The notes: generated from the sequence alone by a model not told the origin. Shown: positions 35,523 through 45,781, counted from the first letter of the stretch. The stretch: DNA of 64,000 bases from Spirosoma fluviale (GCA_945901025.1 CAMDJW010000001.1:248001-312000); one strand, 5' to 3'. Made by a program: numbers and translations.

Positions 35523-36596
35523 TTAAATCAATTTAAGAATTTCCTCACCAATGGCATCAGTACCTAAAATCATGTTCGCTGGAGTATGCTCATCAGCAAT
35601 ATCACGCGTCCTAAAACCCTTCTTCAATAAAGCATCCACAGCGTTTATAATCGTCTCTGACTCTTTCTTTAAGCCAAATGATATATCTAGTAATAATGCG
35701 GCTGATAAAATAGAAGCTAATGGATTAGCTAATCCTTTTCCAGTGATGTCATGCGCTGAACCATGAATGGGCTCATAAACACCTGTTCCATCACCAATGG
35801 ATGCGGAAGCCAACATCCCCATAGAACCTGCAATTTGAGAAGCTTCATCTGTCAAAATATCTCCAAATAAATTAGCCGTTACAACCACATCAAAACGCTT
35901 TGGATCTTTAATTAACAACATTGCTGTTGCATCCACAAATTGATACTCTACCGTTACCTCAGGATACTCCAAAGCTAATTTCTGAATAACTTCTCTCCAT
36001 AAACGTGAAGATTCTAATACATTCGCTTTATCTACAGAAACTAAATGCTTTTTACGTGTCATCGCTGCATCAAATGCCTTTCGACCAATACGTTCAACCT
36101 CATAGCGGCTGTATTCAGCTACATCATAGGCTGTATCGCCATTATTTTTACGACCCTTTTCACCAAAATATATATCCCCAGTTAATTCACGAAAGAATAA
36201 GATATCGGCTCCTTTTAATATTTCTGGCTTAATACTCGAAGCCCCTAATAATTCATCAAATAATTTAATAGGTCTCAAATTCGCATATAAACCTAATTCC
36301 TTACGCATCCGTAATAAACCCTGTTCAGGTCGAACTTTGGCTGAAGGATCATTATCATATTTTGGATGTCCTACGGCGCCAAAAAGAACCGCATCCGAGG
36401 CCTTCATTTTTGCTAAAGTCTCTACAGGAAGTGGGTCACCCGTTGCTTCTATTGCCTCATGCCCAATTAATGCCTCATCATATGTAAACTCGTGACCAAA
36501 TTTGGCCGCAATTTTCTCTAACACTTTTTTACCAACTGCCGTAACTTCTTGGCCTATTCCATCCCCTGGAACAATTAAAATATGCTTTTTCACCAT
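35523..36596 (-). CDS. leuB: 3-isopropylmalate dehydrogenase LeuB
   Basis: A 357-residue decarboxylating dehydrogenase of leucine synthesis, oxidising 3-isopropylmalate with NAD. Motifs: LIVPGDGIGQEVT at the N-terminus, RELTGDIYFGEKG, DKANVLESSRLWREVI, the Mg-binding ILTDEASQIAGSMGMLASASIGD and HGSAHDITGKGLANPLASILSAALLLD. Length is standard. Last gene of leuC-leuD-leuA-leuB; seven bases follow the leuA stop. Confidence 0.97.
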   Translation of the reverse strand: MVKKHILIVPGDGIGQEVTAVGKKVLEKIAAKFGHEFTYDEALIGHEAIEATGDPLPVETLAKMKASDAVLFGAVGHPKYDNDPSAKVRPEQGLLRMRKELGLYANLRPIKLFDELLGASSIKPEILKGADILFFRELTGDIYFGEKGRKNNGDTAYDVAEYSRYEVERIGRKAFDAAMTRKKHLVSVDKANVLESSRLWREVIQKLALEYPEVTVEYQFVDATAMLLIKDPKRFDVVVTANLFGDILTDEASQIAGSMGMLASASIGDGTGVYEPIHGSAHDITGKGLANPLASILSAALLLDISFGLKKESETIINAVDALLKKGFRTRDIADEHTPANMILGTDAIGEEILKLI

Positions 36597-36603
36597 TTTT
36601 ATT

Positions 36604-38139
36604 TTAAATTAAATTCAACATTTTCTGAGTGGCTTTGATCGCAGAAACCGTTTGGTCAGAATCTAAGCCTCGAGTAATTAGCTCTCGATCGCCGTGAGCC
36701 CACGTAATAATCGTTTCACATAAAGCATCTGAATCACCACCAGGTGGAATTCGAACCGCATAATCTTTCAATTGAGGTAAAATTTGACCATTTTTTTCAA
36801 AGATGATTAACAATGCTTTCATAAATGCATCATACTGGCCATCTCCTTGTGCATGTTCTTCAAAATATTCACCATCAATAGAAATTTTCAACGTAACCGA
36901 TGGCCGTAAATCTTTAGAGTGTGTCAATACATAATTTAACACTTGAACACGTTCTTCAATCGCGTTGCTATCCAAAACATCCGAAATAATATAGGGAAGG
37001 TCATTTTGAGTTACTACTTCTTTCCGATCACCTAATTCAATAATCCGTTGGGTTACTTTTTTAAGGTCTTGATCCGAAAGCTGAATACCCAATTGGGCCA
37101 AATTATTAGAAATATTTGCTTTACCACTCGTTTTACCCAGCGCATATTTACGCTCCCGCCCAAAACGCTCTGGCATTAAATCATTGTGATATAAATTATT
37201 CTTTTTATCTCCATCTGCATGAATTCCAGCCGTTTGAGTAAATACATTTTCGCCAACAACAGGTTTATTGGCCGGAATTCTAAAACCAGAAAATGTCTCC
37301 ACTAATTTACTCACACTGTACAATGATTTTTCGCAAACAGAGGTAGAAACATCTTTTTGATAATCATTTAAAACAGCTATCACACTTGCCAAAGGAGCAT
37401 TTCCAGCTCGTTCACCCATGCCATTGACCGTCAAATGTAATCCATGAACCCCATTCCTAACGGCTTCAAGCGCATTAGCAGTACCTAAATCATAGTCATT
37501 GTGCGCATGAAAATCGAAATGAATTTTTGGATAACGTTGAACTAATTTAGAAATAAACGATGCCACCTCAGAAGGAATTAAAACCCCTAAAGTATCAGGC
37601 AATAAAATTCGTTTAATAGGTAAATGCTGAATAAAGTCAAGGTAATCAATTACATATTCTTTACTATTCCGCATCCCGTTGCTCCAATCTTCCAAGTAAA
37701 CATTTACTTCTAATCCTTTAGAAACAGCCAATTGAATGGATTCCGCTATTTCAGAGAAATGTTGCTCGGGAGATTTTTTAAGTTGGTGTTTCAAGTGGTT
37801 TAACGAACCCTTAGTCAGCAAATTCATGACTTTAGCTCCACTAGATATCATCCAATCTACAGAGGTTCCTCCATCCACAAAAGTCAAAACTTCTACTTTG
37901 TCTAGATAACCATGAATGGAAGCCCATTCAGTGATTTTTTTTACCGCTTGAAATTCACCATCAGAAACACGAGCAGACGCAATTTCGATACGATCAACTT
38001 TTAATTCAGTCAAAAGTAATTGCGCGATGGTCAATTTCTCAGAAGCTGAAAACGACACTCCGCTTGTTTGTTCTCCATCGCGTAGAGTCGTGTCCATTAT
38101 TTCTATGTGGCGTTTCAAATGCTTATCGGTTAAGTGCAA
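36604..38139 (-). CDS. leuA: 2-isopropylmalate synthase-type enzyme (LeuA or citramalate synthase)
   Basis: 511 residues. The DRE-TIM barrel opens IEIMDTTLRDGEQTSGVSF, with metal-ligand HAHNDYDLG and the signature LTVNGMGERAGNAPL; the C-terminal third (from about 390) is the LeuA regulatory domain. The enzyme condenses acetyl-CoA with 2-oxoisovalerate, or with pyruvate if it is a citramalate synthase; this long Bacteroidota form differs from the common short LeuA and the choice is open. The genomic position inside leuCDAB favours leucine synthesis. The start is uncertain: TTG at 38139 (used here) or TTG 38118; the first ATG (38097) would cut into the first beta-strand. It overlaps leuD by 17 bases. 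Confidence 0.85.
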   Translation of the reverse strand: MHLTDKHLKRHIEIMDTTLRDGEQTSGVSFSASEKLTIAQLLLTELKVDRIEIASARVSDGEFQAVKKITEWASIHGYLDKVEVLTFVDGGTSVDWMISSGAKVMNLLTKGSLNHLKHQLKKSPEQHFSEIAESIQLAVSKGLEVNVYLEDWSNGMRNSKEYVIDYLDFIQHLPIKRILLPDTLGVLIPSEVASFISKLVQRYPKIHFDFHAHNDYDLGTANALEAVRNGVHGLHLTVNGMGERAGNAPLASVIAVLNDYQKDVSTSVCEKSLYSVSKLVETFSGFRIPANKPVVGENVFTQTAGIHADGDKKNNLYHNDLMPERFGRERKYALGKTSGKANISNNLAQLGIQLSDQDLKKVTQRIIELGDRKEVVTQNDLPYIISDVLDSNAIEERVQVLNYVLTHSKDLRPSVTLKISIDGEYFEEHAQGDGQYDAFMKALLIIFEKNGQILPQLKDYAVRIPPGGDSDALCETIITWAHGDRELITRGLDSDQTVSAIKATQKMLNLI

Positions 38140-38713
38140 ACGTAGCTATTTCATCTTTCATTGCTTGAAGATAATCGATGTCGTCAAAGCCATTTAATAA
38201 ATTATGCTTCTTGTATCCATTGATCTGAAAGGATTCGGAGGCACCTGTTGAAACTATAGTAATGGTTTGTTCTGGCAAACTTACTTCCAACTCAGCCTTA
38301 GGATCTTTTTCGATCTCAGTAAATATTTGATGTAAAAATTCTGGGCTTACTTGAACAGGTAAAATACCTACGTTGATCGAGTTCCCTCTAAAAATATCCG
38401 CAAAAAATGAAGAAACTACGCAGCGAAAGCCATAATCATAAATGGCCCAGGCAGCGTGTTCTCGAGAAGAACCTGAACCAAAGTTTTTACCACCCACTAA
38501 TATCTTACCTGAATACGTAGGATTATTTAAAATAAAATCAGATTTCGGTTGGTCGTTTTTATCATAACGCCAATCTCTAAATAAGTTATCACCAAAACCT
38601 TTTCGTTCAGTCGCTTTTAAAAAACGAGCTGGAATAATTTGATCCGTATCCACATTTTCGATGGGCAAAGGAACGGCAGAACTACGTAAAACTTTAAAAC
38701 TATCGTAAGCCAT
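38123..38713 (-). CDS. leuD: 3-isopropylmalate dehydratase small subunit LeuD
   Basis: A 196-residue swivel subunit of isopropylmalate isomerase. Hallmarks: VPLPIENVDTDQIIPARFLK, ILVGGKNFGSGSSREHAAWAIYDYGFRCVV, and SFFADIFRGNSINVGILPV. It pairs with the LeuC subunit encoded 17 bases upstream to move the hydroxyl group from C2 to C3 of isopropylmalate. Confidence 0.97.
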   Translation of the reverse strand: MAYDSFKVLRSSAVPLPIENVDTDQIIPARFLKATERKGFGDNLFRDWRYDKNDQPKSDFILNNPTYSGKILVGGKNFGSGSSREHAAWAIYDYGFRCVVSSFFADIFRGNSINVGILPVQVSPEFLHQIFTEIEKDPKAELEVSLPEQTITIVSTGASESFQINGYKKHNLLNGFDDIDYLQAMKDEIATFALNR

Positions 38714-38730
38714 AATAATCTTTTTAAATA

Positions 38731-40134
38731 TTATAAAAATTGTCGTGGATCTGTTACAACCCCAGTAATTGCAGCTGCAGCGGCTACTAAAGGACTGGCC
38801 AACAAGGTTCTCGAACCTGGTCCTTGGCGACCTTCAAAATTACGATTCGATGTACTCACCGCATATTTCCCAGCAGGAATCTTATCATCATTCATGGCTA
38901 AACAAGCCGAACAACCTGGTTGGCGTAAAGCGAAACCCGCCTCAGTCAAAATATCATAAATACCTTCTTCGTGTATTTGAGCTTCTACCACATGAGAACC
39001 AGGAACTACCCAAGCCGTTACATGATCTGCTTTTTTTCGACCTTTAACAATGGAAGCAAAAGCTCTAAAATCTTCTATTCGGCCATTAGTACATGATCCA
39101 ATAAAGACATAATCCACTTTTTTACCAATCATCGAATCATTTTCCTCAAATCCCATATAATCCAATGACTTGGCATAACTTGATGCGCCGCCTTCTAAAT
39201 CCTTAGCTTGAGGAATATTTCTCGAAATACCCATACCCATACCCGGATTGGTACCATAAGTAATCATAGGTTCGATATCAGAAGCTAAAAAAGTAATTTC
39301 TTTATCAAATACTGAACCTGCGTCCGTTTTTAAAGTTTTCCAATAAGCCAATTGCTTATCCCAATCCGCTCCTTTTGGTGCTAATTCACGGCCATTTATA
39401 TAATCAAAAGTAGTTTGGTCCGGTGCTATCATTCCACCCCGAGCACCCATTTCGATACTTAAATTACAAACCGTCATTCGTCCTTCCATGGACATATTTT
39501 CAAAAACATCTCCTGCATATTCTACAAAATAACCCGTAGCACCTGAAGTTGATAATTTTGAAATAATATATAAAGCCACATCTTTCGGCGTTACTCCTTT
39601 TCCTAATTGGCCATTCACATTAATCCGCATTTTAAGCGGCTTCGGTTGCATGATGCACTGAGAAGAAAGAACCATTTCCACTTCAGAAGTACCTATTCCA
39701 AAGGCAATAGCGCCAAAGGCTCCATGCGTAGATGTATGTGAATCACCACAAACAATGGTCATACCCGGTAAGGTAATTCCGTTTTCGGGTCCAACTACGT
39801 GTACAATTCCATTTTTGGGATTCCCTAAACCCCAGTGAGAAATTCCATACTTACTTGTATTTTTCTCCAATTGAAGCAGTTGGTTAGCCGATAAAGGGTC
39901 TTCGACAGGAAGGTGTTGGTTTATCGTAGGAGTGTTGTGATCTGCGGTAGCAAATGTTTTCTCAGGAAATAAAACACTAACCCCTCTTTGCTCTAAACCT
40001 AAAAAGGCTACAGGACTAGTCACTTCATGAATAAAATGGCGGTCTATAAAAAAAACATCTGGTCCGTCAGCAATTTGACGAACAACATGTGAATCCCAGA
40101 CTTTATCAAACAAGGTTTTTGGGGAGTTGCTCAT
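38731..40134 (-). CDS. leuC: 3-isopropylmalate dehydratase large subunit LeuC
   Basis: A 467-residue aconitase-family subunit carrying the 4Fe-4S cluster. Visible: [56 protein letters not shown], and cluster cysteines in [13 protein letters not shown] and [11 protein letters not shown]. The end [18 protein letters not shown] is also typical. First gene of the leucine operon; its 130-base upstream region has no recognised promoter, leader peptide or T-box. Confidence 0.97.
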   Translation of the reverse strand: MSNSPKTLFDKVWDSHVVRQIADGPDVFFIDRHFIHEVTSPVAFLGLEQRGVSVLFPEKTFATADHNTPTINQHLPVEDPLSANQLLQLEKNTSKYGISHWGLGNPKNGIVHVVGPENGITLPGMTIVCGDSHTSTHGAFGAIAFGIGTSEVEMVLSSQCIMQPKPLKMRINVNGQLGKGVTPKDVALYIISKLSTSGATGYFVEYAGDVFENMSMEGRMTVCNLSIEMGARGGMIAPDQTTFDYINGRELAPKGADWDKQLAYWKTLKTDAGSVFDKEITFLASDIEPMITYGTNPGMGMGISRNIPQAKDLEGGASSYAKSLDYMGFEENDSMIGKKVDYVFIGSCTNGRIEDFRAFASIVKGRKKADHVTAWVVPGSHVVEAQIHEEGIYDILTEAGFALRQPGCSACLAMNDDKIPAGKYAVSTSNRNFEGRQGPGSRTLLASPLVAAAAAITGVVTDPRQFL

Positions 40135-40264
40135 TGTGAAAATTTAATATTTTAATCTATTTAATTAAACCTAAACCCTAAAATTGCTATTTTTTTTGCA
40201 AAAAAGCAAAGAATGAATCCCTATAATCCGTAAAATCCATAAAGAAGTGCTAACACATAAGGCA

Positions 40265-41287
40265 TTAAATGGATGGCCTATACGTAAAGTAAAAAGGATT
40301 TTCAATTTGGACTTTTTCTCCAGACATGACGAGTTTTGCTGCTGAAATTCCTAATTGCTCAAAGTCCGTAGATATGGTGGAAATTCCTTGGCCAATCAAT
40401 CTTTTAATGGGAGTTTCATTATATGAAATAAGACCTAAGTCAACACCTATCCTCAATTTTTTTGCTAATATTTGGTCCAACAAAATAATCAAATCATCTT
40501 CCATGACAGTAATAAATACATCACCATGTAGAAGATTGACATTGGCAGGTGAATCTAACACAGCATAATCAAAAGCAAAGTCTTGGCAAAAACTTTTAAA
40601 GCCATGGACAATGTCAATGGAATAATAGTTGTGAGATGGAAAAATCAAATTGATTCGATTATATTTTGCTAACGAATCTTTAGCCTCTAATAAGCTTTCA
40701 TAAATATCTTTTTCAAAATTCTCATAGACCATGGCAATTTGCCCAGTAATCCCTGGGATTTTCTTATCTACTATTATCAATTTCTCTTTGGGAAGAGTGT
40801 TGATTAGTTTGTAGGCTGCTAAATCATCCTCAAGAAAATGCGGGATAATTACGATATGGGAATAATCTTTTTCTCTTCGTTCGATAATACGCTTGAACAA
40901 ATTGAAGTCATTATTATATACATAAAAATCAACTGCGGCATTTTCGCCCAACTCTTTAACAAAAGCATCGTAGATTATTTTCTTATGTTCACTAAGTTTA
41001 TTAAACAATAAAAAAATACGATAGGTAACTGGGATAGAATCAACGTTAATGAAAAAACCTTTTCCTCTAACAGAATCAACAATACCGATGGATTTTAAAT
41101 AATTATAGCCCTTTTCAACAGTGATTCTGGATATGTAATACTGAAAACTAACTTCATTAATGGATGGCAAAACATCCCCCTTTTTTAATTTGTTTTTTTG
41201 AATAGCCTCAATAATCGAATGCGCCAATTGGCGATATTTCGGAGTCGAAGAAAACTCATCAATATGTATAAATTCAAAAATGGCCAT
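40265..41287 (-). CDS. GntR-family regulator with sugar-binding-type effector domain
   Basis: 340 residues. The N-terminal winged helix is GntR-like (KYRQLAHSIIEAIQKNKLKKGDVLPSINEVSFQYYISRITVEKGYNYLKSIGIVDSVRGKGFFI, about 15-80). The rest (from 90) resembles a periplasmic-binding-protein/LacI effector domain, as in AraR-type regulators. Such proteins typically sense sugars and repress catabolic or transport genes. It starts two bases after the rhaT-like stop, so it probably controls that symporter and itself. Confidence 0.85.
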   Translation of the reverse strand: MAIFEFIHIDEFSSTPKYRQLAHSIIEAIQKNKLKKGDVLPSINEVSFQYYISRITVEKGYNYLKSIGIVDSVRGKGFFINVDSIPVTYRIFLLFNKLSEHKKIIYDAFVKELGENAAVDFYVYNNDFNLFKRIIERREKDYSHIVIIPHFLEDDLAAYKLINTLPKEKLIIVDKKIPGITGQIAMVYENFEKDIYESLLEAKDSLAKYNRINLIFPSHNYYSIDIVHGFKSFCQDFAFDYAVLDSPANVNLLHGDVFITVMEDDLIILLDQILAKKLRIGVDLGLISYNETPIKRLIGQGISTISTDFEQLGISAAKLVMSGEKVQIENPFYFTYRPSI

Positions 41288-41289
41288 CT

Positions 41290-42342
41290 TTAACTAAACG
41301 AGTTTCCTATACCTACAATAATAACCGATATTAAAATGACCACAATACCTGCAACCACGGTCCTGTAAGTAGATTTTGAAACGCCATTCCACTCCTTGAA
41401 ATAAATCCCCCAGAAATTGGATGTAATGATAATCGTAGCCATGTGCAAAATCCATGAACTAGCTCCGTTTCCTAATTTGCTCTCCCCCATTCCATAAAAG
41501 AAAAATTGCAAAAACCAGGTAGTTCCAGCTACTGCGGCAAAGGTGTAATTCATGCGCAATGGGGAATTTTTATTTAAGTAATCACCAAAGGTTTTATTGC
41601 TGAAATTCAAATACATACACCACACAAAATTGGTCAGAAAACCACCCCAAAGCACTACCACAAAAATAACATTGTTTTGAAACAAAGGATCTGAACCTTT
41701 TTCTACCGCCACTGCAGCCATATCCTTGCCAGCTTCAATCCCAAAATTAAAACAAGCACTACATAAACCCGAAATAGTGGCCACAATTAAACCCTTAGTT
41801 AAATTAAATTCCTTTATGCTTTCTTGTTTCTGTTCTTGAGATAATTCATTCTCTTTCATCATCCCGGCTTTTCCACATAAATAAATACCTAGAACGCAAA
41901 CCAAAATACCTAACAAGACAATTTGACCTCCAGTACTTCCCACGATATGTGATATAGTGTCTCCCTTAATTTTCGCAATTTCTCTATAAATAGGAGGAAC
42001 TAAGGCTCCGAAAATACTACAAAGACTTAAGGCGATAGACATGCCTAAAGACATACCCAAATACCGCATCGCTAATCCAAAAGTCAGTCCACCAATTCCC
42101 CATAAAACACCGAATACAAATGTCCAAAGTAAAACAGAGCGATTCGCATTCGTGATAATTTCCATGAAATCAGGAATAGTTAAATAGGCTGCCAATAAAG
42201 GGACAAAAATCCATGAAAATAGCCCACCAATAATCCATGCGCTTTCCCAAGACCACACTTGAATTTTACGATAAGGAATGTAAAAACTACCTGAAGCGAA
42301 ACCTCCTAGCGAATGAAAGAATAAACCTAAAATAGAGCCCAT
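41290..42342 (-). CDS. rhaT: RhaT-type L-rhamnose/proton symporter
   Basis: A 350-residue polytopic protein with about ten helices. It matches the RhaT family (E. coli 344 residues): opening ILGLFFHSLGGFASGSFYIPYRKIQVWSWESAWIIGGLFSWIFVPLLAA, then GGLTFGLAMRYLGMSLGMSIALSLCSIFGALVPP and, near the end, WFLQFFFYGMGESKLG and SWILHMATIIITSNFWG. The family takes up L-rhamnose with protons; other sugar substrates are possible. No rhaA/B/D genes are in the window. It forms a two-gene unit with the GntR-type regulator and is divergent from the PQQ dehydrogenase gene. Confidence 0.88.
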   Translation of the reverse strand: MGSILGLFFHSLGGFASGSFYIPYRKIQVWSWESAWIIGGLFSWIFVPLLAAYLTIPDFMEIITNANRSVLLWTFVFGVLWGIGGLTFGLAMRYLGMSLGMSIALSLCSIFGALVPPIYREIAKIKGDTISHIVGSTGGQIVLLGILVCVLGIYLCGKAGMMKENELSQEQKQESIKEFNLTKGLIVATISGLCSACFNFGIEAGKDMAAVAVEKGSDPLFQNNVIFVVVLWGGFLTNFVWCMYLNFSNKTFGDYLNKNSPLRMNYTFAAVAGTTWFLQFFFYGMGESKLGNGASSWILHMATIIITSNFWGIYFKEWNGVSKSTYRTVVAGIVVILISVIIVGIGNSFS

Positions 42343-42436
42343 GGAATTAATTTAAAATAGTAAATTTGAAATATTGTGTTAATTTTTCTTTGGTAAATTA
42401 TATATATATCCTCAAATTACTATACTTATACCCTAT

Positions 42437-44554
42437 ATGAAAGCAAATAAATTGTATTTTTCTACAAAAATACTCCTAGGAATCACCATTTTTCTATCGA
42501 GTTTCTTATTAATTTCTTTCATGAGTCAAAATCAAAATGATGATTGGGATTCATATTTAGGTGGCTCTGAGCGAAATCATTTCAGCACTTTACATCAAAT
42601 TACAAAAGATAATGTAGCCCAATTAAAAATAGCATGGACCTACGCTTTACCTGATTCAGGTCAGATGCAAAGTAACCCCATCATTTCCAATGGGGTTTTA
42701 TACGGCATCAGTTCAGGACTCCAAGCATTTGCTTTAAATGCTGCTACAGGTAAACAAATTTGGAAATTTGGCGATCCGCTGAAGAACTGGGCAAGTACCA
42801 GTAGAGGGGTTAGTTTGTGGAAAGGAGAAAATGAGAATCGTATATTATTTACAGCTGGGCCTAATTTATGGGCATTAGATGCAAAAACGGGCCAACCGAT
42901 TTCTTCATTCGGCACATCTGGCAAAGTAGATTTGCACGAAGGATTACCCAAAATTGCCCAAGATAAATTTGTCATATCCAATACGCCTGGAACGATTTAT
43001 AAAAATTTAATCATCATGCCAGTCCGATTGTCGGAAGGAGCAGATGCCGCACCAGGCGATTTAAGAGCATTTGATGTGATAACAGGAAAAATTGCTTGGA
43101 CCTTTCACACAATCCCCTACCCTGGCGAATACGGATATTCCACTTGGCCCAAAGACGCCTATAAAAATGAGTACGTAGGAGCCGCAAATAATTGGGCCGG
43201 AATGGCCGTCGACGAAAAAAGAGGGATCCTATTTGTACCCACTGGATCAGCTGGATATGATTTTTGGGGTGGTAATCGGAAGGGGCAAAATTTATTTGCC
43301 AATTGCCTTTTGGCTTTAGATGCGAATACAGGAAAGAGGCTTTGGCATTTTCAAACCACGCATCATGATATATGGGATCGCGACCTCCCTGCCCCTCCTA
43401 ATTTAATTACTGTTGTTAAAAATGGAAAGAAAATAGATGCCGTAGCGCAAATCACAAAACAAGGATATGTATTTGTATTTGATCGGGTGACCGGAAAACC
43501 ACTTTTCCCGATCATTGAAAAAAAAGTGCCCAAATCTGAATTTTCGGCAGAAAGCGCTTGGCCTACACAACCTGTGCCCACATTACCCAAACCATATGCT
43601 AGGCAATCGAATGAATTATCGAGTGAGGACTATAATCCTTATTCGCAAAATATAGCCCAACTTAAAAAAACACTCAAATCAATTGATAAAAATTGGTATG
43701 CGGCGCCTTCAAAAAAAGGGACCTTAATATTACCTGGATTTGACGGTGGAGGGGAATGGGGCGGTGCAGGTGCTGATCCTGTAAATGGCATTATTTACAT
43801 CAATTCTAACGAAATGGGCTGGATTCAAACGATGGAACCTGCTGCCACCAACTTAAAAGCGACAGGCGAAAACGTATATAAGACGTATTGCAAGTCTTGC
43901 CATGGAGCAGAATTACAAGGAAATATAAAAAGTGGTTTCCCTGAATTAAATACCATACATCAACGAAGAAAAAAGGCATTTGTCAGCGAAATTGTGACTC
44001 AAGGCAAAGGGATGATGCCTGGATTTGGCCAATTGACCGCTACAGAAAAATCAAATTTATTGGCATTTTTATTTAAAGAGGCGCCGAAAGAAATAGTGAG
44101 TTTTCAAGAATTGAAAGCTAAAAATCTTCCTCCATACAAAATGACTGGTTATAATAAATTTTTAGATTCAGAGGGTATGGCAGGAATTAGTCCTCCCTGG
44201 GGAACTTTAAATGCAATTGATCTCAATACTGGAAAATATCTCTGGAAAATCCCTTTTGGAGATGAACCATTGTTAGCAAAAAAAGGAATTAAAAATACCG
44301 GAGCTGAAAACTATGGTGGACCTATTATAACGCAAAATGGATTGTTATTAATTGCGTCGACGAAAGATGGAAAATTCAGGGCATTTGATCGGTCAAATGG
44401 TAATCTTCTATTTGAATATATTTTACCGGCTGCTGCATTTGCAACCCCGTCAACCTACATGGCCAATGGAAAACAATTTGTCGTTATGGCATGTGGAGGA
44501 ACAAAATTGGGAACACCTAAAGGAAACTCTTATGTGGCACTAGCCTTACCATAA
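42437..44554 (+). CDS. PQQ-dependent dehydrogenase with inserted cytochrome c domain
   Basis: 705 residues, exported: an N-terminal hydrophobic segment (LLGITIFLSSFLLISFM) serves as signal or anchor. The eight-bladed quinoprotein propeller is seen from WDSYLGGSERNHFSTLHQI on, with repeated tryptophan-docking stretches such as AFALNAATGKQIWKF, TGKIAWTFHT and NTGKRLWHF, and HHDIWDRDLPAPP, as in glucose/quinate-type enzymes. A cytochrome c module lies inside the propeller at about 475-550, with the haem motif CKSCH at 485-489 and a Met ligand candidate in GKGMMPGFGQL. It probably oxidises a sugar or alcohol in the periplasm. The substrate is not known. Confidence 0.9.
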   Translation: MKANKLYFSTKILLGITIFLSSFLLISFMSQNQNDDWDSYLGGSERNHFSTLHQITKDNVAQLKIAWTYALPDSGQMQSNPIISNGVLYGISSGLQAFALNAATGKQIWKFGDPLKNWASTSRGVSLWKGENENRILFTAGPNLWALDAKTGQPISSFGTSGKVDLHEGLPKIAQDKFVISNTPGTIYKNLIIMPVRLSEGADAAPGDLRAFDVITGKIAWTFHTIPYPGEYGYSTWPKDAYKNEYVGAANNWAGMAVDEKRGILFVPTGSAGYDFWGGNRKGQNLFANCLLALDANTGKRLWHFQTTHHDIWDRDLPAPPNLITVVKNGKKIDAVAQITKQGYVFVFDRVTGKPLFPIIEKKVPKSEFSAESAWPTQPVPTLPKPYARQSNELSSEDYNPYSQNIAQLKKTLKSIDKNWYAAPSKKGTLILPGFDGGGEWGGAGADPVNGIIYINSNEMGWIQTMEPAATNLKATGENVYKTYCKSCHGAELQGNIKSGFPELNTIHQRRKKAFVSEIVTQGKGMMPGFGQLTATEKSNLLAFLFKEAPKEIVSFQELKAKNLPPYKMTGYNKFLDSEGMAGISPPWGTLNAIDLNTGKYLWKIPFGDEPLLAKKGIKNTGAENYGGPIITQNGLLLIASTKDGKFRAFDRSNGNLLFEYILPAAAFATPSTYMANGKQFVVMACGGTKLGTPKGNSYVALALP

Positions 44555-44596
44555 GATGTTATACTTCAGCAAATGAATAATTTAATAACCCTTTAC

Positions 44597-44627
44597 TTTC
44601 AATTAGTACAAGTTTTTAATACTTTTG
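44597..44627 (+). promoter_or_regulatory. Promoter of the pnt operon
   Basis: TTTC (44597-44600), 19 bases, then TACTTTTG (44620-44627): a good TAnnTTTG -7 box with a near-consensus -33. The ATG of the first pnt gene follows 32 bases later. Confidence 0.5.
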
Positions 44628-44659
44628 AAATACTAAAATTCATTTAATTTATTTATAAA

Positions 44660-45781
44660 ATGCTAATTAGCGTACTAAGAGAATCAAAGGAGTTCGAAAA
44701 AAGAGTGGCATTGACACCGGATATCGTAAAGCTACTCATCAAAAAAGGTTTTCAAGTCTTAATAGAAACCGGCGCAGGACTATCTTCGGCATTTTCAGAT
44801 TTTAATTATAAAGAAGCGGGTGCAAAAATAGTCGAGGCCCGTGAAATTTACGAAGCAAAAATTCTGGTAAAAGTCAATCCCTTTACGATTCAGGAGGTAA
44901 ATCAAATGAAATCAGAAACTGTTTGTATTTCATTTCTTTATGCCTACACGCAGGCAGATTTGGTCAACGCTTTAAAATCAAAAAATATTAGCGCATTTTC
45001 AATGGATGCGGTACCTAGGATTTCAAGGGCTCAGAAAATGGATGCTTTAAGTTCTCAGGCCAACCTAGCTGGATATAAAGCTGTTTTATTGGGAGCGAAT
45101 GCATTGGGAAAAATTTTTCCTTTAATGATGACAGCTGCAGGAACAATTACCCCATCAAAAGTGTTGATTTTTGGCGCAGGTGTAGCTGGCTTACAAGCTA
45201 TTGCAACAGCTAAGAGATTGGGAGCTGTAGTAGAAGTAAGTGATGTGCGACCAGAAACAAAAGAGCAAGTAGAATCTTTGGGAGGACGTTTTTTAAGCGT
45301 CGAAGGAGTTGATCAGGTAAAAGTTGAAGGAGGGTACGCCAGCGAAATATCGGCTGAATTTTTAGCAAAACAACAAAAACTAATTGAGGATAAAATAAAG
45401 GATGCTGATATCGTAATAACGACAGCCCTTGTCATAGGAAAAAAAGCTCCAATTTTAGTCACAGAAGAGATGGTCAAATCCATGAAAATGGGTTCGGTGA
45501 TTGTTGATTTAGCCCTCGAGTCAGGAGGAAATTGTGCCATTTCAGAAATTAACCAAACAGTCGTTAAACATGGCGTAACCTTGATTGGTGTTGCTAACCT
45601 TCCTTCCTTGCTATCGACCAATGCCAGTCAATTATATGCTACTAACATCAGTGCATTAATTTTACATTTGGCCACCCCTGAAACTTTTCTTTGGGAAATG
45701 GAAGAGGAAATCACTAAAGGGTCACTTATTACGCATCAAGGTAAATTAGTTCATGAATTTACTGCATCAATTTTAAATTAA
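44660..45781 (+). CDS. pntA: NAD(P) transhydrogenase alpha subunit, soluble part (PntA-1)
   Basis: A 373-residue NAD(H)-binding subunit of proton-translocating transhydrogenase. It has the AlaDH/PNT N-terminal domain (ISVLRESKEFEKRVALTPDIVKLLIKKGF) and the NAD fold with FGAGVAGLQAIATAKRLGAVVEVSDVRPETKEQVESLGG (about 174-213), and ALVIGKKAPILVTEEMVKSMKMGSVIVDLALESGGN. The protein lacks the membrane helices found at the C-terminus of E. coli PntA; these are encoded by the next gene, the split arrangement seen in Rhodospirillum and many other bacteria. Confidence 0.95.
   Translation: MLISVLRESKEFEKRVALTPDIVKLLIKKGFQVLIETGAGLSSAFSDFNYKEAGAKIVEAREIYEAKILVKVNPFTIQEVNQMKSETVCISFLYAYTQADLVNALKSKNISAFSMDAVPRISRAQKMDALSSQANLAGYKAVLLGANALGKIFPLMMTAAGTITPSKVLIFGAGVAGLQAIATAKRLGAVVEVSDVRPETKEQVESLGGRFLSVEGVDQVKVEGGYASEISAEFLAKQQKLIEDKIKDADIVITTALVIGKKAPILVTEEMVKSMKMGSVIVDLALESGGNCAISEINQTVVKHGVTLIGVANLPSLLSTNASQLYATNISALILHLATPETFLWEMEEEITKGSLITHQGKLVHEFTASILN

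Noticed and set aside
40135-40264. Leader peptide or T-box controlling leuC
   Set aside because: No Leu-codon-rich frame, T-box motif or terminator/antiterminator pair found in the 130 bases upstream.
42395-42436. TATATATATA stretch before the PQQ dehydrogenase as a regulatory repeat
   Set aside because: Simple AT-rich sequence in an AT-rich genome; no -7 box or palindrome recognised.
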